A DNA stretch of 64,000 bases, taken from NCBI RefSeq assembly GCF_024464595.1, contig NZ_JANHAW010000002.1, positions 868,001 to 932,000 on the forward strand, in the 5' to 3' direction. This stretch comes from Halobellus litoreus. GTDB taxonomy: Archaea; Halobacteriota; Halobacteria; Halobacteriales; Haloferacaceae. This document shows, piece by piece, positions 1 to 8,981 of the stretch (its first letter is position 1; every line of letters begins with the position of its first letter). Position numbers and translations under genes: made by a program. The notes beneath the pieces were generated by a model, which saw only the letters and a list, made by a program, of their open reading frames with translations, had not been told where the DNA came from and searched no databases.

Positions 1-2
1 TG

Positions 3-275
3 TTCCGCGGCGCGCTCGTCGGCGTTCTCGCGGCCGGCTACGACGTCTCGCCGTGGGTCTTGGCGCTCCTGTCTTCGGTCGCGTTCGGCGTCGGCCACGG
101 CGCGCAGGGGCGGATCGGAATCCTCGTCACCGGCGCGCTCGGGTTCGTTCTCGCGGCGGCGTTCGTCGCGACTGGGAGCCTGCTCGTCGTCTTCGTCGCC
201 CACTACCTCGTGAACGCGCTGGAGTTCGTCGTCCACGAGGGCCTGGACGTCGAGTGGCCGCGCGAGACGGCGTGA
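3..275 (+). CDS. CPBP (CAAX-type) intramembrane metalloprotease, C-terminal fragment
   Basis: This is the 3' end of a gene that begins before the window; the open frame runs from base 3 to the TGA at 273-275. The product is a membrane segment-rich tail containing a FGVGH motif and, further on, HYLVN. These match the second and third conserved histidine motifs of the CPBP/Abi family of membrane-embedded metalloproteases, which cleave prenylated or other membrane peptides. The first motif (EExxxR) would lie upstream and is not visible, so catalytic competence cannot be judged. The family is common and often multi-copy in haloarchaea; the substrate is unknown. Confidence 0.75.
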   Translation, partial: FRGALVGVLAAGYDVSPWVLALLSSVAFGVGHGAQGRIGILVTGALGFVLAAAFVATGSLLVVFVAHYLVNALEFVVHEGLDVEWPRETA

Positions 276-325
276 GCCGGCCATCCGCCCCGACCGTTTT
301 TGTTCCTTGGGCGCGCTCTCCCGGT

Positions 326-655
326 ATGGAACGTCGCACGCAGACGATACTCCAGTCGGTGCTCATCGGCTATCTCGTGTTGCTGCTGGCGTCGCTCGTC
401 GTCGACAACCCGGTCGTGACGACGGCCGCCGACCTCGGGTTCGCCGTCGTCGCCGGCTACTTCGGGTATGTAGTCTACGCGAACCGCTCGCCGTCGGACG
501 ACGTGCGCGTCGTCTACGTCACGGCCGCGGCGCTCGTGCTTGCCGGCCTCGCGCAGCTGCTCGCGCTGCTGCCCGGATTCGGCATCGCCGCGCTGGCCTC
601 GACCGTCTTCTTCGTCGTGGGGTTCGTGGGGTACTTTCTGCTGCGGTGGCGGTGA
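326..655 (+). CDS. Small membrane protein of unknown function (109 aa)
   Basis: The ATG at 326 starts a 109-residue protein with about four hydrophobic segments: roughly residues 8-22, 30-47, 58-77 and 82-105. There are short loops, and the C-terminus ends in LLRWR. No catalytic motif or cysteine pair is visible. It follows the CPBP protease gene by 50 bases on the same strand and could be co-transcribed, but nothing ties the two functions. A longer upstream reading frame exists in the same phase. It was not used because it would overlap the protease gene and has arginine-rich, non-halophilic composition. Confidence 0.7.
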   Translation: MERRTQTILQSVLIGYLVLLLASLVVDNPVVTTAADLGFAVVAGYFGYVVYANRSPSDDVRVVYVTAAALVLAGLAQLLALLPGFGIAALASTVFFVVGFVGYFLLRWR

Positions 656-700
656 GTTCCGAGGTCGTCTCGTCCGCGGACCCCCGTCGCACGCCCGCCA

Positions 701-1153
701 TCACTCGGATTCGATCTCCCGCAGGCGCTCCGCCACCGACGCCGGTGCACCGCCCGGCGCGTCGCGGACGCGGTGGTCCGGAACCACGAGCGGCACCGGG
801 TTCTCCGCGAGCGCGGTGCGGGCGGTTTCGACGTCCGCGGACTCGTCGGGGTCGAGACCGGCCATTCGGATCACGCGGTCGAGCGACACCGTCTCGCCGT
901 GGGGAACGTTCCGCGCGGCCTCCAGCACACGGCGGTGCTCCGTGGGCACCGTGAGTCCGATCTCGACGTCGGCGAGGTGGTCGGCCTCGCCGTCGAGGTA
1001 GGCGAAGACGCGGTCGAGAACCGGATGCTCCGCACCTGCATCGGCCGGGACGGTCTCGGGGAACGACACGCCGACGACGCGGCCGCTCGCGATGCCGATC
1101 TCGACCGCTCGACCCAGTCGCTCCGACTCGCGGGCGAAGATCCCGACGTCCAT
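701..1153 (-). CDS. Alkyltransferase-like (MGMT family) protein lacking the acceptor cysteine
   Basis: This 150-residue protein matches the DNA-binding domain of O6-alkylguanine-DNA alkyltransferases. A winged-helix region around residues 72-105 is followed by the motif that is normally PCHR. Here the motif is VPDHRV (residues 124-129), so aspartate 126 replaces the methyl-accepting cysteine. Direct suicidal dealkylation is therefore excluded. By analogy with alkyltransferase-like (Atl) proteins, it may bind alkylated bases and flag them for other repair, though the Atl family usually has tryptophan at this place. The N-terminal half (MDVGIFARES...) is typical of haloarchaeal relatives. The ATG at 1153 sets the start; longer readings run into the neighbouring regulator gene region. 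It is oriented in tandem behind the large sensor gene. Confidence 0.75.
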   Translation of the reverse strand: MDVGIFARESERLGRAVEIGIASGRVVGVSFPETVPADAGAEHPVLDRVFAYLDGEADHLADVEIGLTVPTEHRRVLEAARNVPHGETVSLDRVIRMAGLDPDESADVETARTALAENPVPLVVPDHRVRDAPGGAPASVAERLREIESE

Positions 1154-1206
1154 ACCCGCCCGTTGTGGATCCCCGGTCTTGAACCTTGACAGGTGACGCG
1201 CGCGGG

Positions 1207-1262
1207 CCACGGTGTCCGGCCCACGCGACGGTGGCCACGGTATCCGGCTCACACGACGGTGG
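1207..1262. repeat. Two tandem 28-bp units in the intergenic spacer
   Basis: Bases 1207-1234 and 1235-1262 are head-to-tail copies of a 28-base unit beginning CCACGGTGTCCGG and differing at only a few positions. They sit between the stop of the Bat-like regulator and the start of the alkyltransferase-like gene, both on the minus strand. They may be a simple slippage duplication; no function can be read from them. Confidence 0.7.
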
Positions 1263-1296
1263 CCGATGGGCGACCGACGGCCCGGGTCGGACGCGG

Positions 1297-4158
1297 CTAC
1301 GTCTCGTCGGCGTGCTCGAACGTGGCGTCCAGCAGTTTCCGCTCGGCCCTCCGGACGTGCGCGTGGAACGCCGAACTCGAGATGTCGAGAACGTCCGACA
1401 GGTCGCTCCCCGTCGATCCCTTCGGCGAGTCGAAGTACCCGCTGTGGTACGCGAGTTCGAGCACCTCCTGCTGTCGCGGCGTGAGCCGGTCGAGGACGTC
1501 GCGGCTGAACGTCCGTGAGGTCCCGTCCGAGGTCCGATCGCGCTTGGCGCGCAGCGTGGAGTCGGCGTAGCGAGTGGTGACGGCGTCGACCGCACGCCGG
1601 ACGTCGTAGGAGGTCGGAATGGTAGCCGTGACGCGACACCCCCCGCCGTCGGCGGTGATGTCCCGGAGCGTGATGCCGTGCTCCGCGAGGTACGAGCCGA
1701 TGAACTGGCTGGTGAACCGGATCTGGATGACCGAGCCCTCGTTGCTCTCGATCAACCGAGCGTTCCGAACCTCCGGGGCCTGCTCGGCACGGTCCAGGAG
1801 CGTCTCCGGGTCGGCGTCGTGGACCCGGGCGAAGACCAGCGTCGAATCGTCGGACTGGGTGATCGTTCCCTCGAGTTCGATCCGGCAGCCGACGTCCCGC
1901 GGGAACCGCAGGAAGAAACACGAGCGGTCGGTGATATCGAACTCCAGTTCGATCAGCTGAGTCGAGAGCAACGCCTGCTTGCGGTCGATCGACACGAGCG
2001 CGTGCGCGACGAGGTCTCCGAGTTCGGACAGGACCTCCCGAAGCGTCTCGTCGAACGCGGCGGACGCCGTGGCGTAGACGGTGAATACGCCCTGAAGCGA
2101 GCCTCGGTAGAGGAGCGGAACGCTCATCGCCGACTGGAATCCGCTCTCGAGGGCTGACCGCCGCCACGGCGCGTTCGTCACCTCCCGGGCCGTGTTCGAG
2201 ACGATCACCCGCTCGTGGTTCTGGACCGCTCGAACGGCCGGTTCGGCCGTCTCAGCGTCCGTGAGCGACCCGTCGAACTGTTCGAGGTACCGCTCGTTCG
2301 ACCCCGCCCAGGCCCGCGGTTCGACCGCCTCGTCGACGGGGTCGACGCCGCCGATCCACGCGAACGCGATCGGGTCGGCCTCGACCAGGTGCGAACAGAC
2401 CGCCTCGTCGATCTCGCTGCGCGTCTCCGAATCGACGATCGCGCGGGCGACGCTCCGGATCTGCGTGTTGATGGCTTCGGCGCGCTCCAGTTGGCGGGTC
2501 CGCAACTCAAGTTTGTGCTCGCGTCGCTGGAGTTCCTGCTCCCGCTCGGTCCGTTCGAGCGCCGACTCGGCGGTCGCCATCAGAATCTCCACCAGATCGA
2601 CGGTTCGCCCGTCGAACCGGTCGGATCGAACGTCGCCGACGGCCACGACGCCGTGGTTCTCGATCGGGACGACCAACTGACTCCGGATCGGCGTCTCGCC
2701 GTCGAGGAGGCTTCCGTCCGCGCCGACGTCGTTTTCGACGCCCGTTTCGCCGGTGACGAACGCGTCCCAGAGCGGTCCGCCGTCGGGACCGACGTCGCCG
2801 AGGTCACTCGGGAGTCCGTCGATCCCACCGGGAGCGTGACACTCGGTCGGGCGGAGGACGCCGTCGACGTCGTCGAAGCGGTACGCGACGACGAGCGGGA
2901 TGTCGAGGACTTCGGTGACGGTCTCGACGATCCGTTCGTCGATCGCCTGGGTCGTCCGCGCCTCGAACAGCTCCTGGGCCGCGCGGTTGAGGCCGGCCAG
3001 GGACCGTTCGTACGCGAGTTGCGCCGTGATATCGCGGAATATCCCGTAGATGACCGTGGTATCGTCGAGTTCGACGGTGGAGACGTCGATTTCGACCGGG
3101 ACACGCTCACCGTCCGCAGGGTCCAGATAGAGCTGCGACCCGTCGGGGAGCTGTCGCATCGTGCCGCCGTGCTCGACGTGGCGCTCGAACACGTCGCGGT
3201 ACGCGGCGGCGTCGTCGTCGGGGTGGAGGTCGGACTGGTGGAGACCGACGATCTCCGCTCGGGGCCGGCCGTAGAGGTCCGCGGCGGCCTCGTTCGCCTC
3301 GACGATCTCGCCCGTCTCCGCGTCGGCGACGAAGATCGGATTCGGTGCCGCCGCCAGTAACGTCCGGTAGCGCCGCTTCGTGGCCTCGAGTTCGCGTTCG
3401 GTCTCACGCTGCTCGGTGACGTCCTGCGACATCGTCATTCCGGCGACGACCTCGCCGCCGTCGTAAACCGGGACGACGCGGATTCGGAAGACCCGCCCGT
3501 CGAGCGTCTGCTCGGTCACGCTCGGTTCGCCCGCCAGCGCCCGGCGGTAGCGCGGTTCCAGGTCGCTGACGTGCTCGGGACCGAACGCGTTTTGGAGGCG
3601 TTCGCCCTCGAGGTCCGACGGCGAGCGTTCGACCCGGTCGAAGCCGTCGCCGCCGACGATTCGGTAGCGGAGGTCCTCGTCGAAGAGCGTGACCAGCCCG
3701 TTCGGGAACTGTTCGACGAGCGTCCGATAGCGACGCCGGTTCCGCGACAGCGCGCGCGTCTGCGTCTTCCGGCGCGTGACGTCCCGACCCGAACTCAGCG
3801 TGCCGGCGATCTCGCCGTCGTCGTCCCGGAGGGGCGTGTTTCGCCACTCGACGACGCGTTCGTCGCCGTCTTTCGTCAGCACCGGATTCTCGTACGTCTC
3901 GGCCGGGTCGGGCTCGACCGCGCCCGACATCACTCGATCGAACGTCGCACGGACCTCGTCGCTGACGGACGCGGGAATGCAGGCCTCGAACCAGTCCCGC
4001 CCGACCAGTTCGTCCTCCTCGTAGCCGAGCACCGAGCACGTCTCGCGGTTCACGAATTCGATGCGGCCGTCGGCGTCGAGAGCCACCACCAGTACCTGTG
4101 CGAAATCCAAGAATTCACGGGCGTCGTCGACGGCGGACGGAAACTCGAATGAGGTCAT
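1297..4158 (-). CDS. Bat-like multi-sensor transcriptional regulator (PAS-PAS-PAS-GAF-GAF-Bat-HTH)
   Basis: This 953-residue soluble protein is laid out as a sensor joined to a DNA-binding tail. Three PAS domains lie at about residues 15-130, 140-250 and 262-382. Each ends in the linker pattern DVT or DIT that marks PAC segments. GAF-like domains follow at about 390-540 and 555-710, separated by a coiled coil rich in Glu and Arg. A Bat-type domain covers about 715-880, and a bacterio-opsin-activator helix-turn-helix (LTPRQQEVLELAYHSGYF) lies near residues 890-945. The family includes Bat of Halobacterium, an oxygen/light-responsive activator. The ligand or cofactor of these PAS and GAF domains is not evident. 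It lies directly downstream of a REC-PAS-histidine kinase on the same strand, which suggests a shared signalling task without proving it. Confidence 0.88.
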   Translation of the reverse strand: MTSFEFPSAVDDAREFLDFAQVLVVALDADGRIEFVNRETCSVLGYEEDELVGRDWFEACIPASVSDEVRATFDRVMSGAVEPDPAETYENPVLTKDGDERVVEWRNTPLRDDDGEIAGTLSSGRDVTRRKTQTRALSRNRRRYRTLVEQFPNGLVTLFDEDLRYRIVGGDGFDRVERSPSDLEGERLQNAFGPEHVSDLEPRYRRALAGEPSVTEQTLDGRVFRIRVVPVYDGGEVVAGMTMSQDVTEQRETERELEATKRRYRTLLAAAPNPIFVADAETGEIVEANEAAADLYGRPRAEIVGLHQSDLHPDDDAAAYRDVFERHVEHGGTMRQLPDGSQLYLDPADGERVPVEIDVSTVELDDTTVIYGIFRDITAQLAYERSLAGLNRAAQELFEARTTQAIDERIVETVTEVLDIPLVVAYRFDDVDGVLRPTECHAPGGIDGLPSDLGDVGPDGGPLWDAFVTGETGVENDVGADGSLLDGETPIRSQLVVPIENHGVVAVGDVRSDRFDGRTVDLVEILMATAESALERTEREQELQRREHKLELRTRQLERAEAINTQIRSVARAIVDSETRSEIDEAVCSHLVEADPIAFAWIGGVDPVDEAVEPRAWAGSNERYLEQFDGSLTDAETAEPAVRAVQNHERVIVSNTAREVTNAPWRRSALESGFQSAMSVPLLYRGSLQGVFTVYATASAAFDETLREVLSELGDLVAHALVSIDRKQALLSTQLIELEFDITDRSCFFLRFPRDVGCRIELEGTITQSDDSTLVFARVHDADPETLLDRAEQAPEVRNARLIESNEGSVIQIRFTSQFIGSYLAEHGITLRDITADGGGCRVTATIPTSYDVRRAVDAVTTRYADSTLRAKRDRTSDGTSRTFSRDVLDRLTPRQQEVLELAYHSGYFDSPKGSTGSDLSDVLDISSSAFHAHVRRAERKLLDATFEHADET

Positions 4159-4359
4159 AGAAGTGGGGTCCGACCAAACATATGGACACGACCGAAGTAC
4201 TCCGAGTTAACAGTTGCCATACAGTTGTCGATGACGGTCGGCGTATCGAGAACGGGTACGCAGACGGCCGGACGGAACCGGCTGGCGATACTCAGCGTCC
4301 CGGGGTGCGGCGGGGTCACCGACGTGCCTCCGGCGGCGTCAGCGTGACGCCCGTGAGCG

Positions 4360-5757
4360 TCAGCGGAACGTAACGCCCGTGACCTCGAAGCGCACGCCGC
4401 CGGCGACCGAGTCCGACATCTCGACCTCCCAGTCGTGCTCGTGGGCGATCTGCTGGACGATCGCCAGTCCGTACCCCGTTCCCTCCGCGGCCGTCGTGAC
4501 CCCGGACTCGAAGAGGTCCTCGTCGGTGGCTGGGATCCCGCTGCCGTCGTCAGCCACGTAGAACCCCCCGTCGAGGCGGCCGACCCAGACGGTGGCGGCG
4601 TCGCCGTGTCCGTGCGCGTTCTCGAAGAGGTTCTCGAAGAGCCGCTGGAACTGGCCGGCGTCGGCCAACACGAGCGTGCCCGCCTCGATATCGGCCTCCA
4701 GTTCCATCTCCCCGGTGTCCGAGTACGACCACGCTTCGTCGACGACCTCTCGGAAGTCCACCTCGGTCGCGTCGATGTCCTCCGCGCGCGCCAGTCGGAG
4801 CAGCTCGTTGATGAGGTTCTGCATCTGGTTGTGCGCGCGGGCCACGTCTTCCAGATGGGATAGCTCGCCGGTCTCTTCGACCAGTTCCAGCCGTCCCTCG
4901 GCGACGTTCATCGGGTTCTGGAGGTCGTGTGAGAGGGTCCGAGCGACCGATTCGAGGCGTTGGTTCCGGCGTTCCAACTCGCGGATCCGCTCGCGCTTCT
5001 GCGTGATGTCCCGGAGCTGAATGAACAACCCGACGGAGACCGGGTAGGCGTGGAGTTCGATCCAGGCGTCCTCGGCATCCAGGAACAGCTCCCGCTCGAC
5101 GGTCTCGCCGGACGAGCGGACGTGTTCGAGCACCGCCTGGACGTCGGTATCGGCGATCTCGGGATAGGCCTCCCAGAGCGGTTCGCCGACGGTGTCGACG
5201 GGGTCGTAGCCGGTGCGCCGAGCCAACCACTCGTTCCAGTACGTCACGGTCCAGTCGTCGTCGACCGCCAGGAAGCCGTTGATGTGTTCGAAAATGTCGT
5301 GGAGCTGGTCGCGCGCGAGCCGCGCCCGGTGCTCCGCACGGGTGTGCGACACCGCGTTGCGGACGCGGGCGTGCAGCAGTTCGTAGCTCTCGGATCCGTC
5401 CTTCCGGAGGTAGTCGGTGACGTCGGCCTTGATCGCCCGCGAGGCGACCTCCTCGCTCCCGTGCCCGGTGAAGAGGAGGAACGGCAGGTTCGGGTAGCGT
5501 TCGCGGACCGCCTCCAGGAATTCGAGGCCGTCCTTCCCGGGCATATCGTAGTCGCTGACCACGCAGTCGATCGGTTCCGCCGAGAGGCGTTCCAAACCCA
5601 CGTCGGCGCTCTGGGCGGAGATGACCCTCATTTCGTCGTCGAGGGCCTCGAGGTAGTCCGCGACGACCGAAGTCAGGGAGGGCTCGTCGTCGACGTGCAG
5701 GACCAGCGTCGCATCAGACCGCTGGAACGTGTCAATTTCCCCAACGGTCCGTCTCAT
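4360..5757 (-). CDS. Receiver-PAS-histidine kinase hybrid
   Basis: This 465-residue soluble signalling protein has three parts. An N-terminal receiver domain (residues about 15-140) has the phospho-acceptor aspartate at 69 in VVSDYDMPG. A PAS domain follows at about 155-265. The kinase core has the H-box LSHDLQNPM, N-box ENLFENAHGH, and ATP lid motifs DDGSGIP and GTGYGLAIVQQI. The receiver-first order is typical of haloarchaeal kinases, which are thought to relay phosphate from another kinase. There is no transmembrane segment, so the signal is probably cytoplasmic. I start the gene at the ATG at 5757, giving MRRTVGEIDTF; an upstream in-frame ATG at 5829 would place coding sequence across the TATA box and the palindrome and is less likely. 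No output domain is present; the Bat-like gene downstream is a candidate partner. Confidence 0.88.
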   Translation of the reverse strand: MRRTVGEIDTFQRSDATLVLHVDDEPSLTSVVADYLEALDDEMRVISAQSADVGLERLSAEPIDCVVSDYDMPGKDGLEFLEAVRERYPNLPFLLFTGHGSEEVASRAIKADVTDYLRKDGSESYELLHARVRNAVSHTRAEHRARLARDQLHDIFEHINGFLAVDDDWTVTYWNEWLARRTGYDPVDTVGEPLWEAYPEIADTDVQAVLEHVRSSGETVERELFLDAEDAWIELHAYPVSVGLFIQLRDITQKRERIRELERRNQRLESVARTLSHDLQNPMNVAEGRLELVEETGELSHLEDVARAHNQMQNLINELLRLARAEDIDATEVDFREVVDEAWSYSDTGEMELEADIEAGTLVLADAGQFQRLFENLFENAHGHGDAATVWVGRLDGGFYVADDGSGIPATDEDLFESGVTTAAEGTGYGLAIVQQIAHEHDWEVEMSDSVAGGVRFEVTGVTFR

Positions 5758-5761
5758 ACGT

Positions 5762-5780
5762 GCGACTGTGCGACAGTCGC
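5762..5780. promoter_or_regulatory. Perfect palindrome between TATA box and kinase start codon
   Basis: GCGACTGT at 5762-5769 and its exact complement ACAGTCGC at 5773-5780 flank a 3-base centre. The palindrome lies between the kinase TATA box (5791-5800) and the ATG at 5757, over the predicted transcription start. This is a classic position for a repressor operator, or it could form a short hairpin in the 5' leader. Confidence 0.45.
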
Positions 5781-5790
5781 TTCCTGAGTA

Positions 5791-5800
5791 TGCATATAAA
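5791..5800 (-). promoter_or_regulatory. TATA box of the receiver-kinase gene
   Basis: On the minus strand the bases read TTTATATGCA, centred about 39 bases before the ATG at 5757. This predicts a transcript with a leader of roughly a dozen bases. The surrounding 5800-5900 segment is AT-rich compared with the neighbouring genes. Confidence 0.5.
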
Positions 5801-5943
5801 GAGAACGTCGCCCGTTCAAATATAAACATCAGGGTTCACATATCCAAATATATGTCGTTTGACGGTTCGTCGCTCCGGTGGCTTACGAGTCGGGTGGCCG
5901 CGCGCGGCTCATTCAGGGGATCCGCGGGACGACTGACTCGCAA

Positions 5944-5951
5944 ACCTTATG
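5944..5951 (+). promoter_or_regulatory. TATA box of the trpCBA operon
   Basis: ACCTTATG is centred about 30 bases before the trpC ATG at 5979, the spacing expected for an almost leaderless haloarchaeal transcript. With so short a leader there is no room for a classical trp attenuator, and no tryptophan-rich leader peptide is seen. Control, if any, should be at transcription initiation. Confidence 0.45.
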
Positions 5952-5978
5952 TGCAAAAGAGTCCGTTAATGAACATAG

Positions 5979-6851
5979 ATGAACGCTAGTGAGGACAAAC
6001 TTGCTCCGGCGGTGCGGTCGATACTCGCGACGGCGCGGGAGCGTTCCGGCGGTGAGCGACGACTCGACGTCGACGCCCGGTCCTTCCCCGATGCGGTCGC
6101 AGCGACGGCGGCAGCTGGACGCGTCCCCGTCGTGGCCGAGGTCAAGCCGACGAGCCCGACGACCGAGGGCGAACGGACCGACGACCCCGTAGAACTCGCC
6201 ACGGAGATGGTCGACGGCGGCGCGACGGCGCTGTCTGTGCTGACCGAACCCGAGCACTTCGGGGGCTCGGCGGAGAACCTGCGTCGCGTCCGCGACGCCG
6301 TCGACGTCCCGGTACTCCGGAAGGACTTCGTCGTGCGCGAGGCGCAACTCGACGCCATCGAGTCGGACCTTCTCCTGCTGATCGCGCGCTTCCTCGACGA
6401 GGAGGGGACGGACTCGCTCGCGACGCTGTACGAGGCGGCCCGCGAGCGCGGCTTTCAGCCGCTCGTCGAAGTACACACACGCGCGGAGCTGGAGCGCGCC
6501 CTCGACGTCGGCGCGGAGATTATCGGCGTGAACAACCGCGATCTGGGGAAGTTGGAGGTCGACCTCGGTACCTTCGAGCGGCTCGCACCGCACGTTCCCG
6601 AGGAGGTGACGCTCCTCGCCGAGAGCGGGATCACGAGCGTCGGAGACGTCCGCCGGATGCGCGCGGCGGGCGCGGACGCGCTCCTGATCGGGACGGCCAT
6701 TATGGACGGCGACGTCGAGGCCAACACCGAGCGGCTGACGACGGTCGACGCAGCACGGGCGAGCAGGGCGGGCGGAGACGCGAGCGAGGCGACGCGGACG
6801 AGCACCGAGCCGACAGATACGACACCGAGGAACACGGAGTCTACCCAATGA
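5979..6851 (+). CDS. trpC: Indole-3-glycerol-phosphate synthase
   Basis: The enzyme converts carboxyphenylamino-deoxyribulose phosphate to indole-3-glycerol phosphate, the fourth step of tryptophan synthesis. The 290-residue protein shows the (beta/alpha)8 landmarks [32 protein letters not shown] and LLAESGI. The catalytic lysine-containing strands are intact. Conserved sequence ends near residue 245. The last ~45 residues are a Thr/Ser/Asp/Glu-rich tail not found in the core fold, and the coding sequence for its end overlaps the trpB start (ATGA at 6848). The ATG at 5979 is placed by the TATA box 30 bases upstream. trpD, trpE, trpG and trpF are not in this window; in haloarchaea they are commonly in a separate cluster. 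Confidence 0.95.
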   Translation: MNASEDKLAPAVRSILATARERSGGERRLDVDARSFPDAVAATAAAGRVPVVAEVKPTSPTTEGERTDDPVELATEMVDGGATALSVLTEPEHFGGSAENLRRVRDAVDVPVLRKDFVVREAQLDAIESDLLLLIARFLDEEGTDSLATLYEAARERGFQPLVEVHTRAELERALDVGAEIIGVNNRDLGKLEVDLGTFERLAPHVPEEVTLLAESGITSVGDVRRMRAAGADALLIGTAIMDGDVEANTERLTTVDAARASRAGGDASEATRTSTEPTDTTPRNTESTQ

Positions 6852-8095
6852 CACAACAGTACGCGGACGGGAAGTTCGGCGAGTACGGCGGACAGTACGT
6901 GCCGGAGGCGTTGATGCCGGCGATCGAGGAGCTGACGGACGCCTACGAGCGGTACGTCTTAGAGAACGAGGACGGCTTTATGGACGAGTTCCGGAGCCGA
7001 CTTCGGGATTTCGGCGGGCGACCGACGCCGACCCAGCACGCCGAGCGGCTCTCCGAGCGGTACGACCGCGACATCTACCTCAAGCGCGAGGACCTCCTGC
7101 ACGGCGGCGCGCACAAACTCAACAACGCGCTCGGACAGGTCCTCCTGGCGAAGTACATGGGCAAGGAGCGCATCGTCGCCGAGACCGGCGCGGGCCAGCA
7201 CGGCACCGCGACGGCGATGGCGGCCGCGCACCTGGATATGCCGTGTGAGATCTACATGGGCGAACGCGACATCAACCGCCAGCGACCCAACGTCTTCCGG
7301 ATGCGGCTCAACGGCTCGGCGGTGAACCCCGTCACCACCGGCCGCGGCACGCTGAAGGAGGCCATCTCGGAGACGATGCGCGACTGGGCAACGAACGTCG
7401 AGGACACCCACTACGTCATCGGCTCGGTCGTCGGCCCCCACCCCTTCCCCGCGATGGTCAGGGACTTCCAGGCCGTGATCTCCGAGGAGGCCCGACGACA
7501 GCTACGGGAGAAGACCGGCGGGCTGCCCGACTCGGTGCTCGCCTGCGCCGGTGGCGGGTCGAACACGATGGGCACGTTCGCGAACTTCGTCGACGACGAG
7601 TCGGTGGGGCTGTACGCCGTCGAGGCCGGGGGCTCGACCCTCGAAGTCGACGAGGAAGCGGGCGTCGCGCCCAACTCGGCGTCGCTGTCGACGGGCGAGG
7701 AGGGCGTCCTCCACGGCGCACGGACGAAGATCCTCCAGGACTCTGACGGGCAGATTATGGAGAGCCACAGCGTCTCCGCCGGCCTCGACTACGCGGGCGT
7801 CGGTCCCGAACTCGCCCGCCTCGTCGACGACCGAAGGGTGGATGCGGTCAACGTCGACGACGACGCGGCGCTGGAAGCGTTCCACCGGCTCTCGCAGTTG
7901 GAGGGGATCATCCCCGCGCTCGAAACGGCGCACGCGTTCGGCTACCTCGAAGAGCACTACGAGGAACTCGGCGACGTCGTGGTGGTGAACGTCTCCGGTC
8001 GCGGCGACAAGGACCTCGAAACCGTCATCGAGGAGACCGAGAAGCGCGACATCGAAGCCGCGCCGTCGCTCGCAGAGTTCTCGGGGGGGATCTGA
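6848..8095 (+). CDS. trpB: Tryptophan synthase beta chain
   Basis: TrpB condenses indole with serine using pyridoxal phosphate and forms an alpha2-beta2 complex with TrpA in the cytoplasm. The 415-residue protein has the cofactor lysine at position 90 in [12 protein letters not shown], the GAGQHG loop, and the phosphate-binding GGGSNTMG motif. Length and motifs fit the standard TrpB1 family that works with an alpha subunit. It overlaps trpC by four bases (ATGA) and is followed one base later by trpA, so the three are translationally coupled. Confidence 0.97.
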   Translation: MTQQYADGKFGEYGGQYVPEALMPAIEELTDAYERYVLENEDGFMDEFRSRLRDFGGRPTPTQHAERLSERYDRDIYLKREDLLHGGAHKLNNALGQVLLAKYMGKERIVAETGAGQHGTATAMAAAHLDMPCEIYMGERDINRQRPNVFRMRLNGSAVNPVTTGRGTLKEAISETMRDWATNVEDTHYVIGSVVGPHPFPAMVRDFQAVISEEARRQLREKTGGLPDSVLACAGGGSNTMGTFANFVDDESVGLYAVEAGGSTLEVDEEAGVAPNSASLSTGEEGVLHGARTKILQDSDGQIMESHSVSAGLDYAGVGPELARLVDDRRVDAVNVDDDAALEAFHRLSQLEGIIPALETAHAFGYLEEHYEELGDVVVVNVSGRGDKDLETVIEETEKRDIEAAPSLAEFSGGI

Positions 8096-8096
8096 G

Positions 8097-8954
8097 ATGG
8101 CGTCTGATCCCGTTCGCGACTCCGACCTCGACGCCGCCTTCGCCGACGGCCCAGCGTTCGTCCCCTACCTCGCCGCCGGCGACCCCGACTACGAGTCCTC
8201 CCTCGAGTACGTCGAGGCGCTCGAACGCGGCGGCGCGGACGTCATCGAACTCGGCCTGCCCTTCTCGGAACCGATCGCTGAGGGCCCGACGATCCAGAGC
8301 GCCGTCGTGCGCTCGCTGGAGGGCGGGATGACGCCTGACCGGTTCTTCGAGTTCGTTGAGGACCTCTCGGTCGACGTGCCGTTAGTGTGTATGACGTACT
8401 ACAATCTGATCTATCAATACGGAGCCGAACACGGGCCCCGACCGTTCGTCGAGCGCGCGGCCGAGGTCGGCCTGTCGGGCTTCGTCGTCCCCGACCTCCC
8501 CGCCGAGGAGGCCGACCCGCTCCGGGAGGCCTGCGACGAGTTCGGCCTCGACCTCGTGTTCATCGTCGCGCCGACGACTCGCGGCGACCGACTGGAGCGG
8601 ATCATGTCGCAGGTGTCCGGCTACGTCTACGTGCAGGCCCGCCTGGGCGTCACCGGCGCGCAGGAGGACGTCTCCGGGCAGACCGAGGAGAGCCTCGAAC
8701 GCCTCGCCGGCTACGACGTGCCGAAGGCCGTCGGCTTCGGGATCAAGACCGGCGAGCACGCCGAGCGGATCGTCGGGGCGGGCGCGGACGGCATCATCGT
8801 CGGGAGCGCGCTCGTGGACATCGTCGCCGAGGGCGCGGAGGCGGGCGACCCGGTCGAGGAGGTCGCTGCGCGCCTCGAATCGAAGGCCCGTGAGCTGAAG
8901 CAGGGTGCCCTCCGCGGGTACGAACAACGTGTGCCCCAAGCGGAAGGCAAATAA
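8097..8954 (+). CDS. trpA: Tryptophan synthase alpha chain
   Basis: TrpA cleaves indole-3-glycerol phosphate to indole and glyceraldehyde 3-phosphate and channels indole to TrpB. The 285-residue TIM-barrel protein carries the first catalytic acid at E51 ([11 protein letters not shown]). The second catalytic position, an aspartate (D60 in Salmonella numbering) in bacterial enzymes, is glutamate 62 here (AEGPTIQ). The phosphate-binding region near [11 protein letters not shown] and IIVGSALVD is normal. The gene begins one base after the trpB stop and ends 27 bases before the next gene, so it belongs to the same operon. Confidence 0.95.
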   Translation: MASDPVRDSDLDAAFADGPAFVPYLAAGDPDYESSLEYVEALERGGADVIELGLPFSEPIAEGPTIQSAVVRSLEGGMTPDRFFEFVEDLSVDVPLVCMTYYNLIYQYGAEHGPRPFVERAAEVGLSGFVVPDLPAEEADPLREACDEFGLDLVFIVAPTTRGDRLERIMSQVSGYVYVQARLGVTGAQEDVSGQTEESLERLAGYDVPKAVGFGIKTGEHAERIVGAGADGIIVGSALVDIVAEGAEAGDPVEEVAARLESKARELKQGALRGYEQRVPQAEGK

Positions 8955-8981
8955 CCGACGGTTGCCACAGTCTCTCACACG

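Noticed and set aside
5969-5989. Six-codon ORF (MNIDER) overlapping the trpC start as a leader peptide
   Set aside because: The TATA box at 5944-5951 places transcription start near 5975, after this ATG, and no tryptophan codons are present.
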